Assembly: GCA_021827245.1 (NCBI GenBank)
Contig: JAKAWN010000240.1
Span: forward strand, 1-10,225
Length of the DNA stretch: 10,225 nucleotides
Direction: 5' to 3'
From: Acidobacteriota bacterium
GTDB taxonomy: Bacteria > Acidobacteriota > Terriglobia > UBA7540
In this document: piece after piece, positions 4,836 through 10,225 of the stretch
How positions within the stretch are numbered: the first letter of the stretch is position 1
Layout: each line of letters begins with the position of its first letter
Position numbers and translations under genes: made by a program
Notes under the pieces: generated by a model
What the model was told of the DNA's origin: nothing
The model's database searches: none
Seen by the model: the letters and a program-made list of their open reading frames with translations, nothing else

Positions 4836-6026
4836 ATGCCCTTTCCTAAACAAGCGAAAGTTTCGGTCATCTTCGGCACCAGACCCGAGGCGATTAAGTT
4901 AGCTCCTGTGGTTAGGGCCCTACGGACAGACCCTCTCTTCTGTTGCCACGTTTGCGTGACTGCGCAACATCGTGAGATGCTGGACCAGATTCTGCAAGTC
5001 TTCGAGATAGTCCCTGATACAGACTTGAATCTGATGGAGCGCGACCAGACTCTGTGTGGTTTGGCATCGCGGGCCTTGCGAGTGCTTGACAACTATTTGA
5101 AAGAGAGGAAGGCCGACTTTGTTCTGGTGCAAGGAGACACAACGACGGCATTTGTCAGCTCACTTGCCGCTTTCTACCACAATATCCCTGTGGGTCACGT
5201 GGAGGCGGGTCTCCGTACTGGAAACCTGCGGTCTCCCTGGCCGGAGGAGGCAAACCGGGTCCTTGTGTCGGACCTGGCCTGCTTGCATTTTGCGCCAACC
5301 GAAGCTGCTCGCCAGAATCTGTTAAAGGAGGGCGTGCTCCCCGAGCGTGTGGTCGTGACCGGCAACACTGTCATCGATGCCCTGTTCCTAGCGCTCGGGC
5401 GAGTGAGAGACTGTCATCCCGAGATTCCTGGACTCGATGCTTCATTGTTCAATGGGAACTGTTGTGAACCCGTGGTTCTTATTACTGGGCACCGGCGCGA
5501 GAACTTTGGAGCAGGGCTGCACGCCGTCTGTGAAGCCGTAGCCGACCTCGCTCGGCGGTTCTCACAGGTGCACTTTGTCTATCCGGTGCATCTCAATCCC
5601 AACGTGCGTTCGACTGTGCTGCGATTGCTGGGTACGGGGAATGGCTTACGAGGAAACTCAAGAAACATCCATCTGCTGGATCCGCTGCCGTACCTTGAGT
5701 TCGTCGCGCTGATGGCTCGTTCCACGATGATTTTGACAGACTCGGGAGGCATCCAGGAAGAAGCGCCCTGCCTTGGGAAACCCGTGCTGGTCACCCGTGA
5801 CACCACGGAGCGGCCGGAGGCGGTCGTTGCGGGTACGGCGAAACTGGTGGGGACAGACCCTGTACTGATCTCGCACGAAGTGAGCCGACTGTTGACGGAC
5901 ACCCTTTATTACAAATCGATGGCCACCGCGCGTAATCCCTTCGGTGACGGCAAAGCGACCAACCGGATCCTGCGTGCGCTAAAAGAACACTTCGCCTTGC
6001 CGATCAGGGAGCATGAACATGTCTGA
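4836..6026 (+). CDS. wecB: UDP-N-acetylglucosamine 2-epimerase (non-hydrolysing)
   Basis: A 396-residue enzyme, close to the usual 370-390, that interconverts UDP-GlcNAc and UDP-ManNAc through a 2-acetamidoglucal and UDP intermediate. Motifs in order: FGTRPEAIKLAPV (13-25), TAQHREMLDQ (42-51), QGDTTTAF with Asp101, GHVEAGLRT with Glu123, PEEANR with Glu137, TGNTVIDAL (175-183), TGHRREN with His219, then DSGGIQEEAP and TRDTTERPEA. Asp101, Glu123, Glu137 and His219 correspond to the catalytic Asp95, Glu117, Glu131 and His213 of E. coli WecB, so it should be active. The cytoplasmic product feeds ManNAc- or ManNAcA-containing glycans. No clear Shine-Dalgarno precedes ATG 4836, which follows the FkbH-like remnant by 31 bases; it may now rely on a junction-derived start region. 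The glycosyltransferase gene overlaps its end, so they form an operon. Confidence 0.95.
   Translation: MPFPKQAKVSVIFGTRPEAIKLAPVVRALRTDPLFCCHVCVTAQHREMLDQILQVFEIVPDTDLNLMERDQTLCGLASRALRVLDNYLKERKADFVLVQGDTTTAFVSSLAAFYHNIPVGHVEAGLRTGNLRSPWPEEANRVLVSDLACLHFAPTEAARQNLLKEGVLPERVVVTGNTVIDALFLALGRVRDCHPEIPGLDASLFNGNCCEPVVLITGHRRENFGAGLHAVCEAVADLARRFSQVHFVYPVHLNPNVRSTVLRLLGTGNGLRGNSRNIHLLDPLPYLEFVALMARSTMILTDSGGIQEEAPCLGKPVLVTRDTTERPEAVVAGTAKLVGTDPVLISHEVSRLLTDTLYYKSMATARNPFGDGKATNRILRALKEHFALPIREHEHV
6006..6011 (+). promoter_or_regulatory. RBS choosing the glycosyltransferase start at 6019
   Basis: AGGGAG (6006-6011) lies 7 bases before ATG 6019 but only 1 base before ATG 6013, so the second ATG is the better start. 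The site is inside wecB, giving translational coupling. Confidence 0.6.
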
Positions 6027-7320
6027 CCAAATCAGGATCCTGTGCATCAGCCCCAGTTTCGTGCCACTCGCGGATTCCGAGGCATTTTGCGGAGCAAAGA
6101 TGGTCAAGGCCCTGACCGATTTTGGAGCTGACGTACGAGTGATTTCAGCAAACAATATCAACGGGCCGGGCTTTCCGCTGGACCACTCGCCCCTTTGGCA
6201 GTTCACCCGGGGTCTTAACACGAATGTTCCAGTGCCAGCGGAAAAGGAAAGGTTTCGTCGCCTGCGGACTACGGTTCGTTATCAGTCTCTCAATGCGCGA
6301 TGGGTGGAGGCCGTTGTCCAATTTGCAAGAAGATTGCATCGAGAAGGTAGATTCGACCTGATTTATTCAAGATCTTGGCCGATGGTCGCTCACGCAGCAG
6401 GTTACTGGTGCTCTAGGGCACTTGGTCTGCCCTGGGTTGCCAATACCAACGATCCCTGGGATAGATGCTTTTGGCCGGGATCAGAAGCCGTGCATGGGAC
6501 GATGCTGGACCGCATTTCCGGGAGTTTTTGGCTACGAAGAACGTTCAGACACGCACAGCTACTCATGTTTCCATCGGAACGCCTTGCGAATTTTCATTTC
6601 AGGCTGGCGGGCAGGCATCCTGCAGCAGTGATCATTCCTCATATCGGCTGCAGTCCAAAACAGGATGATAACGGGAATGGCGCAGCGGGCGGGCGACCAC
6701 TTTTCAGGCTCGTTCATGCCGGAAAGTTGGGGACTACTGAAATTTCCGGTCGCTCGGCGCGAGGCATGTTTGCCGGGCTTGCTGGTTTTCTGGCCGCTGC
6801 TCCCGAAGCTCGGTCTGCTGTGCGCTTGCTCCTGGCCGGCCCGGGCGATAAGCAGACACAGTTGCTGGTGGAAGAACTCGGGCTGCGAGAACAGGTGGTC
6901 CATGTGGGTCAGATAAGTTATGAGGAGAGTCTGAGATGCATCTCCCAGGCATCCGTCTGCGTCTTGCTTGAGGCAAAGATGGACGAAGGAATGTTCCTGC
7001 CATCGAAGTTGGTTGACTATATCTCTGTGCGGAAGCCGATCCTTGCTCTGAGCCCACGAATCGGCGTTGCGGCGGACATGGCAGCAGTGGGTGAACTGCT
7101 GCGAGTGGACCCTGACGACGCATCGGCGATCCAGGCCGCGATTGCCGGCCTGTATGCGGATTTTCGACGTGGCACTTTGCACTGCCGTGCTCCCCGGGAG
7201 GCGTTCTCCAAGCAGTTCGGCCCTTTAGCTGTTGCAGGACAGTTCATGCGAGCAGTGGGCCCATTGTTAAAATCCTCGCGCCGGCACGTCGGGACGCTGG
7301 GGATTGCTGCTGCCTCGTAG
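6019..7320 (+). CDS. GT4-type glycosyltransferase
   Basis: A 433-residue GT-B fold glycosyltransferase of the GT4 type, moving a sugar from a nucleotide donor onto a lipid-linked or growing glycan at the cytoplasmic face. The N-terminal Rossmann-like domain starts with IRILCISPSFVPLADSEAFC, followed by GAKMVKALTDFGADVRVI, the 'first strand then acceptor loop' layout of the family. The C-terminal domain has LFRLVHAGKLG, VRLLLAGPGD, VVHVGQISYEESLRCISQA and the donor-site segment EGMFLPSKLVDYISVRKPIL (Glu323, Pro328, Lys330), where the usual second Glu of the EX7E-type motif reads Asp-Tyr (333-334). Length is normal. Start 6019 is favoured over 6013 by the AGGGAG site. It overlaps wecB by 8 bases, so the two are probably made together and the enzyme may use a ManNAc-derived donor; donor and linkage cannot be read from the sequence. 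Confidence 0.85.
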   Translation: MSDQIRILCISPSFVPLADSEAFCGAKMVKALTDFGADVRVISANNINGPGFPLDHSPLWQFTRGLNTNVPVPAEKERFRRLRTTVRYQSLNARWVEAVVQFARRLHREGRFDLIYSRSWPMVAHAAGYWCSRALGLPWVANTNDPWDRCFWPGSEAVHGTMLDRISGSFWLRRTFRHAQLLMFPSERLANFHFRLAGRHPAAVIIPHIGCSPKQDDNGNGAAGGRPLFRLVHAGKLGTTEISGRSARGMFAGLAGFLAAAPEARSAVRLLLAGPGDKQTQLLVEELGLREQVVHVGQISYEESLRCISQASVCVLLEAKMDEGMFLPSKLVDYISVRKPILALSPRIGVAADMAAVGELLRVDPDDASAIQAAIAGLYADFRRGTLHCRAPREAFSKQFGPLAVAGQFMRAVGPLLKSSRRHVGTLGIAAAS

Positions 7321-7628
7321 GAACCTTTTAATTGAGTTTGTATTCAATCCGGGGACCTGACCGCTGCGTGTACTCCTCGCTTTTACAGCGTAAGCATGAA
7401 GGGACACAATTGCAATGAGATGCGATGCTTAGGATTTTTACGCCTTGAAATTCTCAAGTGCTTGAACTCAAAGTGGTCACGCTTTTGTGAAAACCTTCGG
7501 TGAACGCAGGCTAGTACTAAGTGACGGGAGTACGCGTTATATCTAGGCCTATGAATTAGAAGCGTTTAGGTCCCGATGAACGAGCGCTATTCAATGTCAT
7601 CAAGTACTAGCAAGGAAGGGGTACAGCC
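7321..7628. other. 308-bp intergenic gap before the glycoside hydrolase
   Basis: No gene is supported. It is more AT-rich than its neighbours, as expected for a control region. It contains a separated 9-bp inverted repeat, GCTAGTACT (7510-7518) and AGTACTAGC (7603-7611). Weak short hairpins (ATTGA/TCAAT near 7333-7350) follow the glycosyltransferase stop, but there is no convincing terminator with a T-run. I see no promoter pair I would defend. The gap suggests the hydrolase has its own transcription unit. Confidence 0.5.
7612..7619 (+). promoter_or_regulatory. Strong RBS of the glycoside hydrolase gene
   Basis: AAGGAAGG ends 9 bases before ATG 7629, supporting that start. Confidence 0.65.
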
Positions 7629-8939
7629 ATGAACGGAAGAATTCATCGTCGTGCTTTTTTAATTCTTGTATTGGCAATCCTTGTGGCTGTGTTGTACCTA
7701 AGACGGGCCCACCCAGTGAGGCTACATCCAAGGTTAGTGTCGGCATCGATCCCTAACCTCTGGGACACGGCGTGGATATTGCCGTTGTCCGACCAGGCAA
7801 CCGTAGATTCCTACATCGAAGCCCGCGCCTCCCAAGGGTTCAACGCAATGATGGTTGGGGTTGCTAGTTGGGGCTTGCAAAACACTGCGTTGGGAAACGG
7901 ACAAACGCCATTTTTGGCGAACGATGTCTCCGTGACGAGAACCGGCACAGGCAGGTGGGTTGCTGACGTGAGTCAGCCTAATAATGCCGGCTTTGCCTAT
8001 ATTGACCACATTGTTCGGCAGGCGGAGGCAAACAATATCACCGTCGGCCTCCTCCCGATGTCCAACGGCAACACCGACACCTATGTAGCTGCGTTCACGG
8101 ATACCTACAGCGGCGAGAAGCGCGCCTACAATTATGGCAAATACGTCGGCCAACGATATAGGAATTACTCCAATATCATTTGGGTGCTCGGAGGTGACGT
8201 CGACCCGGGTGCAAGCTCTACTGTTGTTCCGCTGACGAGGTCTCTTGCTCGAGGGATCAGGGACTCCGGAGCGACCCAGGCAATGACTTTTCACCCGACA
8301 GCTTTCTCAACCGGAGAAGGGGAGTCCAGTTCTCAATGGTTTAAGAACGACCGCTGGCTAACCTTCAATATGATCCAGCAACCGAATACCAGACTAATTA
8401 GTTCAATGGTGAGATCTGACTACGCATTGAGAAAACGAACGGGGCTTGGTGAGGGCGCCTACGAAGGGTCGGTGGGTGCGGATGTCGTACGTAGCGAGGC
8501 GTATCAGGTTTACCTTTGCGGGGGCAGCTATCTTGCCTATGGACAGGCTAATAACTATGCGGGCCAAAACGCCCAAGACACACCCGGAATCGACTACAGC
8601 CGTATCGCTCGCAATCTCATGGTCCAGCGAGGCTGGCTAAATTATGTTCCAGACAACGGCAGATTCGTCACGAGTCACGGCGGCACAGTGATTGCTTCTG
8701 TCAAAGGGAATACAGCCGCAATGGTGTACATCCTTGGCAGCAACTCGAGCGCCACGCTCAACCTTTCGCGCGTGAACTCCGGAAGTAGTGTCCATGTCGA
8801 GCGCTTCAATCCGGGTGACGGGACTAAGACCTCCCTCGGCAGTTTCGTACCCTCCGGCACCCAACAGTTCGATACCGGTGGCTTGCCTGACGCCGTGATT
8901 CTTTTCGACGCGGTTTCGTCGAACTCCGCGACTTATTGA
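7629..8939 (+). CDS. Membrane-anchored apiosidase-like glycoside hydrolase (DUF4038/GH140 type)
   Basis: A 436-residue exported enzyme. Residues 4-8 are basic, followed by a hydrophobic segment AFLILVLAILVAVLYL (9-24) with no clear cleavage site, so it is probably a signal anchor. Residues about 42-330 form a TIM-barrel of the apiosidase-like type: LWDTAWILPLSD, then YIEARASQGFNAMMVGV, matching the family's 'gDTaW...yl..R...GFN' opening. NIIWVLGGDVDP with Asp190 and LGEGAYEG with Glu275 are likely acid/base and nucleophile, by analogy with GH140. The tail from about 336 (GWLN ... VHVERFNPGDGTKTSLGSF ... PDAVILFDA) matches the small beta-sandwich often called putative collagen-binding domain. 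An RBS (AAGGAAGG) supports ATG 7629. Placed after polysaccharide synthesis genes, it may trim or release the locus's own polymer, or degrade plant pectin. Substrate is unproven. Confidence 0.82.
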   Translation: MNGRIHRRAFLILVLAILVAVLYLRRAHPVRLHPRLVSASIPNLWDTAWILPLSDQATVDSYIEARASQGFNAMMVGVASWGLQNTALGNGQTPFLANDVSVTRTGTGRWVADVSQPNNAGFAYIDHIVRQAEANNITVGLLPMSNGNTDTYVAAFTDTYSGEKRAYNYGKYVGQRYRNYSNIIWVLGGDVDPGASSTVVPLTRSLARGIRDSGATQAMTFHPTAFSTGEGESSSQWFKNDRWLTFNMIQQPNTRLISSMVRSDYALRKRTGLGEGAYEGSVGADVVRSEAYQVYLCGGSYLAYGQANNYAGQNAQDTPGIDYSRIARNLMVQRGWLNYVPDNGRFVTSHGGTVIASVKGNTAAMVYILGSNSSATLNLSRVNSGSSVHVERFNPGDGTKTSLGSFVPSGTQQFDTGGLPDAVILFDAVSSNSATY

Positions 8940-9188
8940 TAGCACCTAATGTACTGAAAAACATGAAATGCCGAAGATGCGAAAACGGCTTTGACGTGAA
9001 CGAACATGACTTTGAAGGATGGGTTGCGATTCCTGGGTCATTAAACACGGCAGACAAGCAAGTGTATATCACGGAGTACGAGCAGACTGAGATTGTTCCC
9101 AGGGCACCCGCTTGTCAAACACGCTTCCACGAAGGTCGGATTTGAGTTGCCCGACGCACAAACCTGTGCTGCAATTTTGATACGGCTA
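8940..9188. other. Region between hydrolase and IS1182-type element
   Basis: Apart from the doubtful small frame at 8963-9145, I see nothing here: no terminator with a T-run after the hydrolase, no tRNA, no repeat shared with the other parts of the window. Confidence 0.4.
8963..9145 (+). CDS. Possible small hypothetical protein with one CxxC
   Basis: An open frame of 60 residues from ATG 8963 (MKCRRCENGFDVNEHDFEGW); the frame also reaches back to a TTG at 8936 overlapping the hydrolase stop. It has a single CxxC, a run of acidic residues and a third Cys near the end. I see no RBS (the upstream bases are CTGAAAAAC) and recognise no family. The CxxC suggests half a zinc ribbon, but a second knuckle is missing. 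It may be a chance frame or a fragment cut by the downstream IS. Confidence 0.2.
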   Translation: MKCRRCENGFDVNEHDFEGWVAIPGSLNTADKQVYITEYEQTEIVPRAPACQTRFHEGRI

Positions 9189-9260
9189 GGAGTGTGTCGG
9201 AAATAAATTTCGACGTCAGATGTAGATGACAAGGTTTTTGCAGGGTGGGCGAGATTAGGG

Positions 9261-9288
9261 TTGACGGGGCGGCAAAGGTGAGTAGGAT
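9261..9288 (+). promoter_or_regulatory. Candidate promoter of the IS1182-type transposase
   Basis: TTGACG (9261-9266) and TAGGAT (9283-9288) are 16 bp apart, a good sigma70-type pair. Initiation about 7 bases downstream would fall at the ATG at 9295, giving a leaderless or nearly leaderless message. A weak AAGGTG at 9275-9280 is too far from the ATG (14 bases) to be an ideal RBS. Confidence 0.45.
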
Positions 9289-9294
9289 AGCGGC

Positions 9295-10116
9295 ATGAGC
9301 AAACGATTTCGGAATTGCGATTTGAATCAGAGGTTGTTGTTGCCGCCGTCGCTGGAGGAGTGGCTGCCGAAAGGGCACCTGGCGCGGTTTGTGACGGAGG
9401 TGGTCGAGACGCTGGATTTGTCGGCGATCTACGCTCGGTACGAGGAGGGGGATGGCCGGGGGCTGGCGGCGTACGACCCGCGGATGATGGTACGGGTGCT
9501 GATTTACGGGTACAGCCGAGGGGTGGCGAGTTCGCGGCGGATGGAGCGGGCGACGTACGAGGACGTGGCGTTCCGGTACTTGGCCGCGGACCAGCATCCG
9601 GATCATGACACGATTGCGGCGTTTCGCAAGGAGCACCTGGAGAATCTCTCGAAACTGTTCGTCGAGGTGCTGCGGTTGTGCCAGCGGGCGGGGCTGGTGA
9701 AGCTGGGGCAGGTGGCGCTGGACGGGACGAAGGTGAAGGCGAACGCTTCGAAGCACAAGGCGATGAGTTACGAGCGGATGGGGGAGGCGGAGAAGAAGCT
9801 GGAAGCGGAGGTGAAGGCGCTGCTTCGGGAAGCGGCGCGGGTGGACGCGGAGGAAGACGCGAAGTACGGGAAAGGGAGACGGGGGGACGAATTGCCGGCC
9901 GAACTGGCGAGGCGGGAGACACGGGTGGGGAAGATTCGCGAGGCGAAGGAGGCATTAGAGCGCGAGGCGCGCGAGCAGGCGGAAGTGGAGAAGGCAGAGG
10001 TCGAGGCGCGGTTGAAAGAACGCGCCAGGAAAGAAGAAGCGCGGGGAGGGAAGTTAGCCCGCTTTATTCGCGAACGGGAGACGGAACTCAAACTTCAGGT
10101 CCTTCGTGCGGCTTGA
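9295..10116 (+). pseudogene. IS1182-type transposase, truncated after the coiled coil
   Basis: The first 250 residues match IS1182/IS5-like transposases: MSKRFRNCDLNQRLLLPPSL, then WLPKGHLARFV, GLAAYDPRMMVRVLIYGY, YEDVAFRYLAADQHPDHDTI and VALDGTKVKANASKHKAMSY, the last carrying the first catalytic Asp (143). Residues about 155-252 form a long charged coiled coil rich in E, A, R and K, typical of this subgroup. Intact members continue with a 'FTDPESRIM'-like block and the remaining catalytic residues to about 480-550 residues. Here the reading passes at about 10050 into LARFIRERETELKLQVLRAA and stops at 10114-10116. The second and third catalytic acids are therefore missing and the product cannot transpose by itself. 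A frameshift alone does not explain it, since I see no family similarity in other frames of the last 170 bases. Confidence 0.78.
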
Positions 10117-10225
10117 TGGAGGTCCGGGAGGTCCGTCGCGTGCCTTCAGGCGCTTTATTTCGGTCGTGGCTCGAACAGGAGCAAGCCAGGGGCAGATTTT
10201 GGAGACACCGCCGCCTTGCTGTTCA
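10051..10225. other. Unidentified sequence replacing the transposase 3' part
   Basis: From about 10050 the purine-rich transposase composition ends and a different base pattern begins, with no recognisable family in any frame I read. It may be the end of another mobile element or host DNA joined by a rearrangement. The window ends before this can be settled. Confidence 0.35.

Larger units (their letters stand above)
9189..10225 (+). mobile_element. IS1182-type insertion sequence, 5' part only
   Basis: The transposase at 9295 and a plausible upstream end (TGTGTCGGAAATAAATTTCG, about 9193-9212, which resembles terminal sequences of related elements and is a near-palindrome) define the left part of the element. 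The exact left boundary is uncertain because no right repeat is present to compare. The transposase loses family similarity near 10050, so the right part is missing, replaced by unrelated DNA or disrupted by another insertion. Everything after about 10050 may not belong to the element. Confidence 0.5.

Noticed and set aside
6559..7182. Reverse-strand open frame of 207 residues over the glycosyltransferase
   Set aside because: It is antisense to a well-supported GT4 gene, with no motif and no RBS.
7471..7490. Sigma54-like promoter (TGGTCAC...TTGTG) in the gap before the hydrolase
   Set aside because: The -12 GC is absent and the spacing is wrong, so it does not meet the GG-N10-GC rule.
9041..9955. 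Long reverse-strand open frame (304 residues) rich in Pro, Ser and Arg
   Set aside because: It lies antisense to the IS1182-type transposase, whose purine-rich coding strand gives a low-stop antisense frame. The composition is low-complexity and no domain is visible.
1..10225. CRISPR arrays, tRNA or rRNA genes, defence systems
   Set aside because: I looked for regularly spaced repeats, tRNA-like cloverleaves and known defence motifs on both strands and found none.

Overview
The window looks like an accessory stretch of a Gram-negative soil-type bacterial genome, most likely an extracellular or capsular polysaccharide locus that has been broken up by transposable elements. The style of the genes (a split transketolase followed by an SDR with a 'VYPGRTAT' motif, an FkbH-type protein, IS630 and coiled-coil IS1182-type transposases) resembles what I know from Acidobacteriota. 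That assignment is a weak inference, because no rRNA or other phylogenetic marker is present. All genes I support are on the + strand. The first ten bases match the end of an Illumina adapter, so the left edge is probably a contig end.

Layout. 11-782: C-terminal half of a split transketolase, cut off at its 5' end. 786-1517: short-chain dehydrogenase/reductase (SDR). 1517-2710: complete IS630-type element with perfect 13-bp ends (16 bp including the TA target copies and flanking C/G). It sits in the SDR stop codon without damaging it, and its transposase is split by a +1 frameshift. 2711-3554: decayed DNA holding the C-terminal part of a hexapeptide acyltransferase and the last residues of a second SDR. 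3591-4388: intact hexapeptide-repeat acyltransferase. 4385-4835: a second decayed zone with a truncated gene start, a perfect 39-nt palindrome, and an FkbH-like remnant with a nonsense codon and a frameshift. 4836-6026: non-hydrolysing UDP-GlcNAc 2-epimerase (wecB). 6019-7320: GT4-type glycosyltransferase, translationally coupled to wecB. 7321-7628: non-coding gap. 7629-8939: membrane-anchored apiosidase-like (DUF4038/GH140-type) glycoside hydrolase. 8940-9188: little coding signal. From about 9189 to the end: the 5' part of an IS1182-type element whose transposase is truncated.

How the genes fit together. WecB would supply UDP-ManNAc (or reverse the reaction), the GT4 enzyme would transfer a sugar, and the acyltransferase would decorate the glycan. 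The split transketolase and SDR could make an unusual carbon skeleton or act on a sugar or acyl precursor, and the secreted or anchored hydrolase could trim the product. This is inferred from co-location and family membership. The locus looks partly degraded: remnants of at least three further genes (acyltransferase, SDR, FkbH-like), plus a possible fourth gene start, lie between the intact ones. I did not find a convincing new defence, CRISPR or RNA-based system. The most interesting signals are the decayed SDR-acyltransferase module, the palindrome at the FkbH breakpoint, the SDR with both YxxxK residues replaced, and the possibly leaderless promoters of both transposases.
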